Source of the DNA: Sphingomonas aracearum
GTDB taxonomy: Bacteria > Pseudomonadota > Alphaproteobacteria > Sphingomonadales > Sphingomonadaceae
DNA: 64,000 bases
Direction: 5' to 3'
Assembly (NCBI RefSeq): GCF_003345355.1
Contig: NZ_QQNB01000002.1
Coordinates: forward strand, 930,001-994,000
Position numbers and translations under genes: made by a program. Below are positions 26,816 to 34,044 of this stretch, piece after piece. The notes beneath the pieces are model-generated. The model was given only the letters and a program-made list of their open reading frames with translations. It searched no databases and was not told the DNA's origin. Within the stretch, counting starts at the first letter, position 1; each line of letters starts with the position of its first letter.

Positions 26816-26908
26816 CGTCATGCCGGACTTGTTCCGGCATCCACCGCCGGCACACGCAGCGTCCATGATGCTCGGAACGGTGGACCCCGGCACAAGGCCG
26901 GGGTGACG
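26816..26908. repeat. Inverted repeat in the flgB-motA2 intergenic region
   Basis: Arms at 26816-26845 and 26879-26908 pair at about 24 of 30 positions; both begin CGTCA and end CCACC when read inward, with a C-rich CCGG-n-CTTGT-n-CCGG core. It lies between the enhancer cluster and the motA2 promoter, in a 386-base region without genes. Similar 'CGTCATyCCGG' palindromes are widespread in alphaproteobacterial genomes, to my knowledge. Confidence 0.75.
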
Positions 26909-26964
26909 AACTCCTTTGTCGCCAGACCACGCCACCGAGACGGACGCAGCGCACGCCGCGCACT

Positions 26965-26980
26965 TGGCCCGGCCCTTGCA
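26965..26980 (+). promoter_or_regulatory. Probable sigma-54 promoter of motA2-motB2-flgA
   Basis: TGGCCCGGCCCTTGCA has the invariant GG and GC at the right spacing and differs from TGGCACG-N4-TTGCW at one fixed position (A to C). Transcription would start near 26991, only about four bases before the annotated motA2 ATG at 26995, implying a leaderless or nearly leaderless message or a later start codon. Confidence 0.55.
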
Positions 26981-26994
26981 CACCTGCCCGCACG

Positions 26995-27654
26995 ATGACC
27001 CTGCCCGCTCTTCTCGGACCCTTGCTCGACCCCACGGCCGGCGCGATCGTGCTTGGCGGCACGGTGGCGGCCACGCTGCTGCGCAACCGCCTCGCCGATA
27101 TCGGCCGCGCTCTGGTTGCTCTGCGCAGCCTTGCCGCGGCGCCGTTCACCGCCGATCCGCTGATCGAGCAGATCGCCGCCTTCGCCCGCATCGCCCGCCG
27201 GCACGGCGTGGTCGCGCTCGACCGCAACGTCATCGCCGATCCCGACCTCGCCGCGGCGATCGCCGCCATTGTCGACGGAAACGGGCCGGACGAAGTGGCC
27301 GCCCTCCTTTCCCACGCGCGCGATGCCCGTGCCGAGCGTCAGCTTGCCGCCGTCGAGGTCTGGTCGGGCGCCGCGGAAGCGGCACCGGCCATGGGGATGA
27401 TCGGCACGCTGGTCGGCCTGGTCGCCATGTTCACCGCGATGACCGATCCCGCGGCGATCGGCGGCGCGATGGCGGTGGCGCTCCTCGCGACCTTGTACGG
27501 TGCCGTTCTCGCCAACCTGCTGTTCGCCCCCCTTGCCGCGCGCCTGCGCCGCCGCGCCCGCGTGGAAGCGTTCGAGCGTGGCCGGATCGAGAGCCCGCTC
27601 CTGTCGCTCGCCGCGCGCGAGCGGCCCCGTGCCCGCCCGGAACTCGCGGCGTGA
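26995..27654 (+). CDS. Second MotA/TolQ/ExbB-type stator protein, short N terminus
   Basis: The protein has 219 residues. AGAIVLGGTVAATLL corresponds to MotA helix 2, and AAPAMGMIGTLVGLVAMFTAM with AVALLATLYGAVLANLLFAPLA to helices 3 and 4 (MGMIGTLVGLV is a MotA hallmark). Helix 1 is missing, and the upstream in-frame sequence offers no start or hydrophobic stretch, giving three membrane helices as in ExbB/TolQ. It is coupled to the motB-like gene by a GTGA overlap. A second flagellar stator is the likeliest role; an ExbB-type pump is the alternative. Confidence 0.75.
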   Translation: MTLPALLGPLLDPTAGAIVLGGTVAATLLRNRLADIGRALVALRSLAAAPFTADPLIEQIAAFARIARRHGVVALDRNVIADPDLAAAIAAIVDGNGPDEVAALLSHARDARAERQLAAVEVWSGAAEAAPAMGMIGTLVGLVAMFTAMTDPAAIGGAMAVALLATLYGAVLANLLFAPLAARLRRRARVEAFERGRIESPLLSLAARERPRARPELAA

Positions 27655-28190
27655 GCGGCCGCATGGACATGGCCCGTTTCGACGAGGCACCCGCCCGGCC
27701 GCTCTGGCTCATAACCCTGGCCGATCTTGCCCTGCTGCTGGTCGGCTTCTTTGTGCTGATCCAGTCGCGCCAGCTCGACCGTCAGGCGCTCGCCCGTGGC
27801 CTGCGGGCCGGGTTCGGCGTCTCGGCGCCGGCCCCGGCCACCCGCGAGCCGATGCCGCTGGGCATCGCCGCCATGCTCAACTTCGCGCCCGGCAGCGCCG
27901 CCCTCCCTTCGCGCCCCGATGGTCTGGTCGCCTGGGCCGAGGCCGCGTTGCGCGATCCGCGCGTGCTGCTCACCGTGACCGGCTCGACCGACGGCAGCCC
28001 TTCCGATGTCGACCCTCTTACCCGCAGCGCCGCGGTGCTTGCCGCCGACCGGGCGCGCGCCATCGCCGTCGCCTTGGCCGTGGCCGTGCCGTCGCACCGC
28101 CTTCTTGTCCGCACCAGCGGCCGGCCGCAGGGCCGCCGCGTGTCCCTGTCGCTCGGCTATGCCGGCGTTCCCGAACGAGGCCACCCATGA
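27651..28190 (+). CDS. Compact MotB/OmpA-like stator partner
   Basis: The protein has 179 residues from the GTG at 27651 overlapping the motA2 stop; ATG at 27663 is an alternative. The single helix LITLADLALLLVGFFVLIQS aligns with PomB/MotB and keeps the ion-channel aspartate. The following RQLDRQALARGLRAGFG matches the plug region. A short OmpA-like domain (about 95-175) has TGSTDGSPSDVDPLTRSAA and ADRARAIAVAL. It is about 60% of normal MotB length, with almost no linker. Overlaps flgA by four bases. Confidence 0.75.
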   Translation: MSGRMDMARFDEAPARPLWLITLADLALLLVGFFVLIQSRQLDRQALARGLRAGFGVSAPAPATREPMPLGIAAMLNFAPGSAALPSRPDGLVAWAEAALRDPRVLLTVTGSTDGSPSDVDPLTRSAAVLAADRARAIAVALAVAVPSHRLLVRTSGRPQGRRVSLSLGYAGVPERGHP

Positions 28191-28711
28191 TCCGCCTTCC
28201 TGCCCTTCCGCTCCTGCTCGCCGCCGGCACCCCGGCGCTTGCCGCGGGCAGCTACCAGAACACCGTCGCGCTCGATCGTGCGGTTGCCGCCTTTACCGGC
28301 CACGGGATCGGCGAGGAGGGCGGCGCCCGCAGCACGGTGGACGCGCGGCTGAAGCTCGCCGCCTGCCCCACGCTGGCGCTTGCGTGGCGCAACGACGCGC
28401 ATGACGCGGTGGTGGTCAGCTGCACCGGCCCGCAATGGCGCGTGTTCGTGCCGGTGCGCAGCGCCACGCCGCCGCCCGCCGTCCGGCCCGCCTTGGCCGC
28501 CGCGGCGCCGGTTCGCGCGGAGCCGGTGATCCGCCGCGGCGATCCCGTCACCATCGAAGCGGGCGCGGCCAGCTTCTCCATCACCCGCGAAGGGGTCGCC
28601 ATGGCGGATGCCGCACCGGGCGCGCGCTTTCTGGTGCGCGTGGATGCGGCCAAGGCCCCGGTGCAGGCGGTGGCGGTGGAAAGCGGACGCGCGACCTTGC
28701 CCGGCTGGTAA
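28187..28711 (+). CDS. flgA: Flagellar P-ring chaperone FlgA
   Basis: The protein has 174 residues, with a signal peptide at 1-20 (cleaved near TPALAAG). The C-terminal SAF-like domain has PVIRRGDPVTIEAGAASFSITREGVAMADAAPGARFLVR (as PVIRRGDPVTIEA and GARFLVRV), typical of FlgA. It assists P-ring assembly of FlgI in the periplasm. Start ATG overlaps the motB2 stop. Its stop is directly followed by the flgM sigma-28 promoter. Confidence 0.9.
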   Translation: MIRLPALPLLLAAGTPALAAGSYQNTVALDRAVAAFTGHGIGEEGGARSTVDARLKLAACPTLALAWRNDAHDAVVVSCTGPQWRVFVPVRSATPPPAVRPALAAAAPVRAEPVIRRGDPVTIEAGAASFSITREGVAMADAAPGARFLVRVDAAKAPVQAVAVESGRATLPGW

Positions 28712-28721
28712 CTTTTTCCGC

Positions 28722-28748
28722 TAAAGCTTTGGCCAGAGCTGCCGTTTA
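28722..28748 (+). promoter_or_regulatory. Sigma-28 promoter of flgM-flgN
   Basis: TAAAGCTT, 11 bases, GCCGTTTA. This matches the FliA consensus TAAAGTTT-N11-GCCGATAA in both blocks and in spacing. The start point would be near 28755, about 29 bases before flgM. FliA-driven expression of its own anti-sigma factor gives the usual feedback loop. Confidence 0.88.
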
Positions 28749-28783
28749 AACCCCATAGTGGCGATAGAGCCCAAGGGTGCAAC

Positions 28784-29089
28784 ATGGTGGAACCGCTCGG
28801 AACCAAGCCTGTCCTGACTGCAGACCGCACAACCGTGTCGCGCGTCGATGCTCCGCTGCCGGCGCCCCGCGTCACGGCGAGCCCGGCGGACACGGGCAGC
28901 GCAGCCGCGGCCAGCACGGTGGCAGCACAGGCGTCCGCTGCGGCCGCTAGGCCGCCGGTCAACACCGATCGCGTCGCGGAGATCAAGCGCGCGATCGCCA
29001 ACGGCACCTTTCCCATCCTCCCCGCCAAGATCGCGGATGCGATGATCGCCCTGAAGATCGACTGGATGACCCCGAATGAACAGGCGTGA
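28784..29089 (+). CDS. flgM: Anti-sigma-28 factor FlgM
   Basis: The protein has 101 residues. The first 60 are Ala/Ser/Thr/Pro-rich and probably unfolded. The C-terminal sigma-binding part is VNTDRVAEIKRAIANGTFPILPAKIADAMI, a clear FlgM signature. It binds FliA until the hook is complete, then is exported. It overlaps flgN by 14 bases. Confidence 0.92.
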   Translation: MVEPLGTKPVLTADRTTVSRVDAPLPAPRVTASPADTGSAAAASTVAAQASAAAARPPVNTDRVAEIKRAIANGTFPILPAKIADAMIALKIDWMTPNEQA

Positions 29090-29387
29090 TGCCCTGATCG
29101 CCGTAATCGAGACGCTGCATGCGGAGATCGCCGCGCTGAAGGCGAACGATGTCAGCGCGCTGGAGCAGGCGACCCGGGCGAAGCTCGCCGGCATCGAGCG
29201 CATCGCCAGCTTCGGCGACGAACCCGCCGAGCCCGATCTGCGCGCGCTGGCCGACGAGGCGAACCGGCTGAACGAAACCTGCCGCATCTACGTGAACCTG
29301 ATGGCGGCAAACGTCCGCCGCCGCCTGCAGAATCTTGCCGGCATCACCGGCCAGTCCTACGGCCGCGGCGGCTACGCGGTGGCGTAA
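29076..29387 (+). CDS. flgN: FlgN-type export chaperone
   Basis: The protein has 103 residues, all helical with heptads: DALIAVIETLHAEIAALKANDVSALEQATRAKL. FlgN is the cytosolic chaperone of FlgK and FlgL, both encoded here. Family identification rests on length, helical content and position after flgM. Its 3' end contains CGGCAA (29305) and TTGCCGG (29335) words that might serve the next sigma-54 promoter. Confidence 0.82.
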   Translation: MNRRDALIAVIETLHAEIAALKANDVSALEQATRAKLAGIERIASFGDEPAEPDLRALADEANRLNETCRIYVNLMAANVRRRLQNLAGITGQSYGRGGYAVA

Positions 29388-29395
29388 ACAGGCCC

Positions 29396-29487
29396 GTCAT
29401 TCCCGCGAAGGCAGGAATCCAGAGTCGCTGCCGTCTCTTGCTCTCGCGCTTCCCGTTTGTCTGGATCCCCGCCTGCGCGGGGACGAC
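29396..29487. repeat. Inverted repeat between flgN and the SLT muramidase gene
   Basis: Arms 29396-29423 and 29460-29487 pair across most of 28 bases: GTCATTCCCGCGAAGGCAGG against an inverted copy of GTCGTCCCCGCGCAGGCGGG. This is the familiar 'GTCATTCCCGCG...GGAATCCAG' type of proteobacterial intergenic palindrome. It ends 17 bases before a sigma-54 promoter and may separate the flgMN transcript from it. Confidence 0.85.
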
Positions 29488-29503
29488 ACAAGTCATCCCA
29501 AAC

Positions 29504-29519
29504 TGGCACGCCTCTTGCT
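29504..29519 (+). promoter_or_regulatory. Sigma-54 promoter of SLT-flhA-fliA
   Basis: TGGCACGCCTCTTGCT matches the RpoN consensus TGGCACG-N4-TTGCW at every fixed position. The start point would be near 29531, about 25 bases before the muramidase ATG. It would place flhA and fliA under sigma-54 control, so that FliA appears after FlbD activation. Confidence 0.9.
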
Positions 29520-29555
29520 GAATGACGCTCGAACACGAGCACATTCGGGACAGGC

Positions 29556-30413
29556 ATGTCGGTTTCCGCAGTTTCCAACAAGGCACAGGTGCAGTCGGCC
29601 ATCGCTCTGGCGAGCCAGCGCACCGGTGTCGATTTCAGCTATCTGCTCGGCCAGGCGCAGATCGAGAGCGGGCTGAACAGCACCGCGCGGGCCGGCACAT
29701 CGTCGGCAAGCGGCCTTTACCAGTTCGTCGAACAGAGCTGGCTCAAGGTCGTCAAGCAGCATGGCGCCGAGCACGGCCTCGGCTGGGCCGCCGACAGCAT
29801 CCACCAGGGTCGTGGCGGGCACATGTCGGTCAGCGATCCGGCGACCCGCCGCGCGATCCTCAATCTTCGCAACGATCCGCAGGCCGCCAGCCTGATGGCC
29901 GCCGAACATGCCGGCGACAACAAGGCCGCGCTGGAGGGCAGTCTCGGCCGCGAGGCGACCGGCACCGACCTGTACATGGCGCATTTCCTGGGCCTGGGCG
30001 GCGCGCGCAGTTTCCTCAAGAACATGGCCGCCAATCCGGACCGCACCGGCGCCAGCCTGTTCCCCGCCGCCGCTCGCGCCAACCGCAACGTCTTCTTCGG
30101 TGCAGGGGGACAACCCCGCACCCTGTCCGAAATCTACGAGCGCTTCGGCAACAAGCTCGATGCCGGGGCGGGTGTCGCCTCCGGCCAGGCGAGCGGCGTG
30201 GACGCGATCCGCCAACAATTGACGCAGGCGTTCGACATCGACGGCGGCACCGTGGTCACCGGCAATGGCGAAAGCAGCGACACCGCGTCCAGCTGGGCGC
30301 AGGCGATGCTGCAACGGGTGAACGGCACGGCCGGCACCGCGATCAACCCGCTGAAGCCCACGCCCGACACCGCGCGCCTCGCCTATATGATGCTCGCCGG
30401 AATGGGAGGCTAA
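29556..30413 (+). CDS. Flagellar SLT-type lytic transglycosylase
   Basis: The protein has 285 residues. LLGQAQIESGLNSTARAGTSSASGLYQFVEQSWL is a soluble-lytic-transglycosylase active site, with catalytic Glu37. No standard Sec signal peptide is visible, so export through the flagellar apparatus is possible. It supplies the wall-opening activity that the short FlgJ lacks, as SltF does in Rhodobacter. It is the first gene downstream of a sigma-54 promoter. Confidence 0.82.
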   Translation: MSVSAVSNKAQVQSAIALASQRTGVDFSYLLGQAQIESGLNSTARAGTSSASGLYQFVEQSWLKVVKQHGAEHGLGWAADSIHQGRGGHMSVSDPATRRAILNLRNDPQAASLMAAEHAGDNKAALEGSLGREATGTDLYMAHFLGLGGARSFLKNMAANPDRTGASLFPAAARANRNVFFGAGGQPRTLSEIYERFGNKLDAGAGVASGQASGVDAIRQQLTQAFDIDGGTVVTGNGESSDTASSWAQAMLQRVNGTAGTAINPLKPTPDTARLAYMMLAGMGG

Positions 30414-30416
30414 GCC

Positions 30417-32507
30417 ATGGCCGCTGCCGCCCTCCCCGCCGCGCCTGCGAAAAACGGCTGGATCAAGTCCGCCGCCTTGCCGACCGCCACCTTGCTGCTG
30501 GTGGTGCTGATGACGGTGCCGATCCCCACGGCATTGCTCGACATCTTCTTCGTGATGAACATCGCGATCAGCCTGGCCGTGCTGATGGTGGCCCTGAACG
30601 CGCAGAAGCCGCTCGACTTCTCCGCCTTTCCAACGGTGCTGCTGTTCGCCACCCTGTTCCGCCTCGGCCTGAACGTCGCCTCCACCCGCGTGGTGCTCGG
30701 CCACGGCCATGAGGGCGAAAGCGCCGCAGGCCATGTGATCGAGGCGTTCGGCACCTTCCTGATCGGCGGCGACTATGTCGTCGGCCTGTTCGTGTTCGCG
30801 ATCCTCGTCATCATCAACATGATCGTGGTGACCAAGGGCGCCGGCCGCGTGTCCGAAGTGTCCGCCCGCTTCACCCTCGACGCCCTGCCCGGCAAGCAGA
30901 TGGCGATCGACGCCGATCTCAACGCCGGGCTCATCACGCCCGATGAAGCCAAGGCGCGCCGTATCGAGGTCTCCACCGAGGCCGACTTCTACGGCTCGAT
31001 GGACGGTTCGTCCAAGTTCGTGAAGGGCGACGCGATCGCCGGCCTGCTGATCCTGGCCGCCAACATCATCGGCGGCCTGATCCTGGGTCCGGTCAGCCAT
31101 GGCCTCACGATCGGCGATGCCGCGCATACCTATGTGCTGCTGGCGATCGGCGACGCCCTCGTCGCGCAGATCCCGTCGCTGATGCTCTCCATCGCCGCCG
31201 CCGCGATCGTCACCCGCGTCGCCTCCAGCCAGGACCTCGCCGGCCAGATCGGCACGCAGTTCGGCTCGGCGCGCACCTGGACGCCGGTTGCCGGCATCCT
31301 CGGCCTGATGGGCGTGCTGCCCGGCATGCCGCACCTCGTGATCCTGCCCGCCGCCGCGGTTGCCGGCTTCACCGCCTGGAAGCTGCGCCAGAACGCGCGC
31401 CGCCCGGTCGTGGTCGAGGAAGCCGCGCCCGCCGAGCCCGTCGATCCTTCGCGCATCGGCTGGGACGAAGTCGGCGAAGGCATGCAGATCAACCTCGATA
31501 TCGGCTATGGCCTGGTGCCGCTGGTGGACGAACGCCGCGGCGCGCCGCTGATGGGCCGGATCACCGGCGTGCGGCGCCAGCTCTCCAAGGATCTCGGCTT
31601 CGTCCTGCCGCAGGTGCGCGTGCGCGACGACATCAATCTCGCGCCCTATACCTACCGCATCCTCGTCAACGGCGTGATCGTCGGCGAGGATCAGGTGTCG
31701 CCCGACGAGATGCTGGCGCTAGATACCGGTCAGGGCTTCGGGGCGTTGCGCGGCAAGACGGCGCAGGACCCCACGTTCGGCCTGCCCGCCACCTGGATCG
31801 CGCCGGGCGATGCCGACGAGGCGACCGGCATGGGCTATCTGGTGGTCGATCCCGGCACGGTGATGGCGACGCACCTCAACCACCAGCTCGGCAGCCATGC
31901 CTCCGAACTGCTCGGCGCGGACGAGGTGCAGGCGCTGCTCGACGGCCTGAAGGAACGCTCGCCGCAGCTCGTCGCCTCGCTCTCGCCGCAACCGCTGCCG
32001 CTGACCACGCTGACCCAGGTGCTAAAGGGCCTGCTCGCCGAGAACATCCCGCTCAAGGAGTTCCGCCGCATCGCCGCAGCGGTCGCCGTCGCCGCGCAGC
32101 GCTCGGCCGATGCCGAGGAGATCATCGAGCTGATCCGCCCCGAGCTCGGCGGCCTCATCATCCAGAAGCTGTGCGGCGTGCGCGAGCCGCTGCGGGTGAT
32201 GACGCTGGAAGGCGGACTGGAGGGCCTGCTCGGCCAGGCGGTCCGCTCCGACCCCTCGCGCCGCCACGCGATCGAGCCCGATCTCGGCCGCCGCATCGTC
32301 GATGCGCTGACCCAGGCCGCGCAGCCGCTGGTGAACGAAGCCAAGCCCTTCGCGCTCGTCGTGCAGCCTGCCATCCGCCTCGCCATCCGCAAGCTGGTGC
32401 GCACCTGCCTGCCCGACGTGCCCGTCATGAGCTTCTTCGAAGTGCCCGAGGAAAAGGCGGTGGAGGTCGTCGCCGTGATCGGCGCGCCCCAGGCGCTCGC
32501 CGCATGA
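30417..32507 (+). CDS. flhA: Flagellar export gate protein FlhA
   Basis: The protein has 696 residues with eight N-terminal membrane helices. It has the conserved FRLGLNVASTRVVL and the FHIPEP cytoplasmic segment (RVSEVSARFTLDALPGKQMAIDADLNAG, in short pieces). The large cytoplasmic C-terminal domain forms the nonameric docking ring for chaperone-substrate complexes. It overlaps fliA by four bases. Confidence 0.97.
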   Translation: MAAAALPAAPAKNGWIKSAALPTATLLLVVLMTVPIPTALLDIFFVMNIAISLAVLMVALNAQKPLDFSAFPTVLLFATLFRLGLNVASTRVVLGHGHEGESAAGHVIEAFGTFLIGGDYVVGLFVFAILVIINMIVVTKGAGRVSEVSARFTLDALPGKQMAIDADLNAGLITPDEAKARRIEVSTEADFYGSMDGSSKFVKGDAIAGLLILAANIIGGLILGPVSHGLTIGDAAHTYVLLAIGDALVAQIPSLMLSIAAAAIVTRVASSQDLAGQIGTQFGSARTWTPVAGILGLMGVLPGMPHLVILPAAAVAGFTAWKLRQNARRPVVVEEAAPAEPVDPSRIGWDEVGEGMQINLDIGYGLVPLVDERRGAPLMGRITGVRRQLSKDLGFVLPQVRVRDDINLAPYTYRILVNGVIVGEDQVSPDEMLALDTGQGFGALRGKTAQDPTFGLPATWIAPGDADEATGMGYLVVDPGTVMATHLNHQLGSHASELLGADEVQALLDGLKERSPQLVASLSPQPLPLTTLTQVLKGLLAENIPLKEFRRIAAAVAVAAQRSADAEEIIELIRPELGGLIIQKLCGVREPLRVMTLEGGLEGLLGQAVRSDPSRRHAIEPDLGRRIVDALTQAAQPLVNEAKPFALVVQPAIRLAIRKLVRTCLPDVPVMSFFEVPEEKAVEVVAVIGAPQALAA

Positions 32508-33247
32508 CCGCGCAGCCGAACCCGCAGGCGTTCGCCGCCGCGCTCACCTACGGCCGCACCGGCGCAAAGCCGAGCCGCGACGCGCTGGCGAGGAAGCACC
32601 TGCCGCTCGTCCGCCGCATCGCCTGGCACGTCCATGGCAGCATGGCGAATGCGATCGAGGTCGAGGACCTCGTGCAGATCGGGCTGGTCGCCCTGCTGGA
32701 GGCCGCCGACGGCTTCGAGGACCGCGGGCAGGTGCCGTTCGAACACTATCTCGCCACCCGCGTGCGCGGATCGATGATCGACGCCTTGCGCAAGCAGGCG
32801 ACGATCACCCGCGGCGCGATGCGCCGGCGCAAGCTCTACACCGAAGCGGTCGCCGGCCTGGCCGCACTCACCGGAACCCCGCCCGACGACCGGGCGATCG
32901 CGGAGAAACTGGGCGTGACCCTCGACAAACTGCGCAGCGACTATGCCACGGCCGAGCCGGTGCGCTTCGAGGCGATCGACGACGTCTATTCGGACAGCCT
33001 GCCATGGTATGCCAGCGAGGAGCCGGACGCGTTCGAGCAGCTCGCCGAGGGGGACCTGCGTGCCGCCCTGACCGGCGCGATCGCCGCCCTGCCCGAGCGC
33101 GAGGCGCTGGTGGTGCAGCTTTATTATGTCGAGGAGCTCAACCTCGAGGAAATCGGCCAGGTGCTCGGCGTCGGCCAGGCACGCGTTTCGCAGATCAAGT
33201 CCGCCGCCCATGCGAAGCTGAAGAAGGCACTGGCCGCGGTTCGTTGA
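32504..33247 (+). CDS. fliA: Flagellar sigma-28 factor FliA
   Basis: The protein has 247 residues. Region 2 is HLPLVRRIAWHVHG with VEDLVQIGLVALLEAADGFE and FEHYLATRVRGSMIDALRK. Region 3 follows, and region 4 has LPEREALVVQLYYVEELNLEEIGQVLGV with ARVSQIKSAAHAKLK. It directs RNA polymerase to TAAAG-N14-GCCG promoters, of which four are recognised in this window. ATG overlaps the flhA stop. Confidence 0.95.
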   Translation: MTAQPNPQAFAAALTYGRTGAKPSRDALARKHLPLVRRIAWHVHGSMANAIEVEDLVQIGLVALLEAADGFEDRGQVPFEHYLATRVRGSMIDALRKQATITRGAMRRRKLYTEAVAGLAALTGTPPDDRAIAEKLGVTLDKLRSDYATAEPVRFEAIDDVYSDSLPWYASEEPDAFEQLAEGDLRAALTGAIAALPEREALVVQLYYVEELNLEEIGQVLGVGQARVSQIKSAAHAKLKKALAAVR

Positions 33248-33258
33248 GGCGACGACCG

Positions 33259-33276
33259 GCGCTGTCCGGACAGCGC
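33259..33276 (+). terminator. Small palindrome after fliA
   Basis: GCGCTGT-CCGG-ACAGCGC is a perfect inverted repeat 12 bases after the fliA stop. With a 4-base loop the stem is seven base pairs and no T-run follows, so termination is only plausible. Confidence 0.35.
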
Positions 33277-33437
33277 GCGTAGCGGACCCAGTCGTAGCTT
33301 ACTCCGGCCCGGTGCCGGGCTCCACCGTTCCGCATCCGGTTCTGACCGTGCGGCGGCGCCGATGCGGAAACACGTCCGGCGCTGATGAACCGGGATCGTG
33401 CGCCAGCAAGCCTGTCAGCCCGCCTTGCAGCACGGCC

Positions 33438-33662
33438 TCATTCGTCCAGGTCCACCGGGGCCTCGCCCTGGCCCGCCGTCGTCTCGCCGCGGCCGCGGCC
33501 GCTCGGCGACAGCTTCTCGCCCTTGTCCTGGCCGATGTCGAAGCTGGCGCCCTCGATCTGGTCGCCCGGCCGGTTGCCGGTGCCGCCGCGGCCTTCATTG
33601 TCCTTCAGCGTGGGATCGCCGGTGTTGGTGCTCGCGTCGCCCTGCCCGCTGTTGTCGCGCAT
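33438..33662 (-). CDS. Hypothetical hydrophilic protein
   Basis: The protein has 74 residues, rich in Gly, Asp, Glu, Asn and Arg, with no hydrophobic segment; it is likely intrinsically disordered. The ATG at 33662 is preceded by a strong AGAGGAGAG ribosome-binding site. I recognise no family. It follows a DUF4169 gene on the same strand. It does not look flagellar. Confidence 0.55.
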   Translation of the reverse strand: MRDNSGQGDASTNTGDPTLKDNEGRGGTGNRPGDQIEGASFDIGQDKGEKLSPSGRGRGETTAGQGEAPVDLDE

Positions 33663-33726
33663 GAGCGCTCTCCTCTACTAGGGCATCAACGATCGTGACA
33701 CGGCCGGCGTTGCACCGCCCGGCCCG

Positions 33727-33903
33727 TCAATCCTCGCGCTTCGCCCCGTCCAGCAGGGCGTCGGCCCGCTCCCGCGCCGCCTCGGCGCGCTGTCGCTCGG
33801 CCTTGCTGCGGCCATGGGCGATCCGATTGGCGTCGGCGGTGGCAGCAGCCTCGGTGCGGGCACGCCGCTTCCTTGCCTGGCGAAGGTTGACGATCTCGGC
33901 CAT
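33727..33903 (-). CDS. DUF4169 family protein
   Basis: The protein has 58 residues from the ATG at 33903. MAEIVNLRQARKRRAR and ADANRIAHGRSKAERQR are characteristic of DUF4169, a very basic Arg/Ala-rich family common in alphaproteobacteria with unknown function. I chose the internal start because the family begins MAEIVNLRQ; a longer frame begins at 33939 but overlaps the fliC terminator side. Confidence 0.82.
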   Translation of the reverse strand: MAEIVNLRQARKRRARTEAAATADANRIAHGRSKAERQRAEAARERADALLDGAKRED

Positions 33904-33942
33904 GGCCGCACCCTGCGCGCCGAACCCCTGCCTCGACAAGCG

Positions 33943-33972
33943 AAAACCCCGGCGGTCTTTCGACCACCGGGG
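33943..33972 (-). terminator. Rho-independent terminator of fliC
   Basis: Read on the minus strand: an 11-bp stem (CCCCGGTGGTC / GACCGCCGGGG) with one G-T-type mismatch, GAAA loop, followed by TTTTCG. It lies about 70 bases after the fliC stop. This is the clearest intrinsic terminator in the window. Confidence 0.85.
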
Positions 33973-34044
33973 CTTCCTTTGTGTCCGGCCCCGACACCTC
34001 GATGGGGGGCGGTGCCGTGACCGGCTACACGTAGCCGCGAGGGA

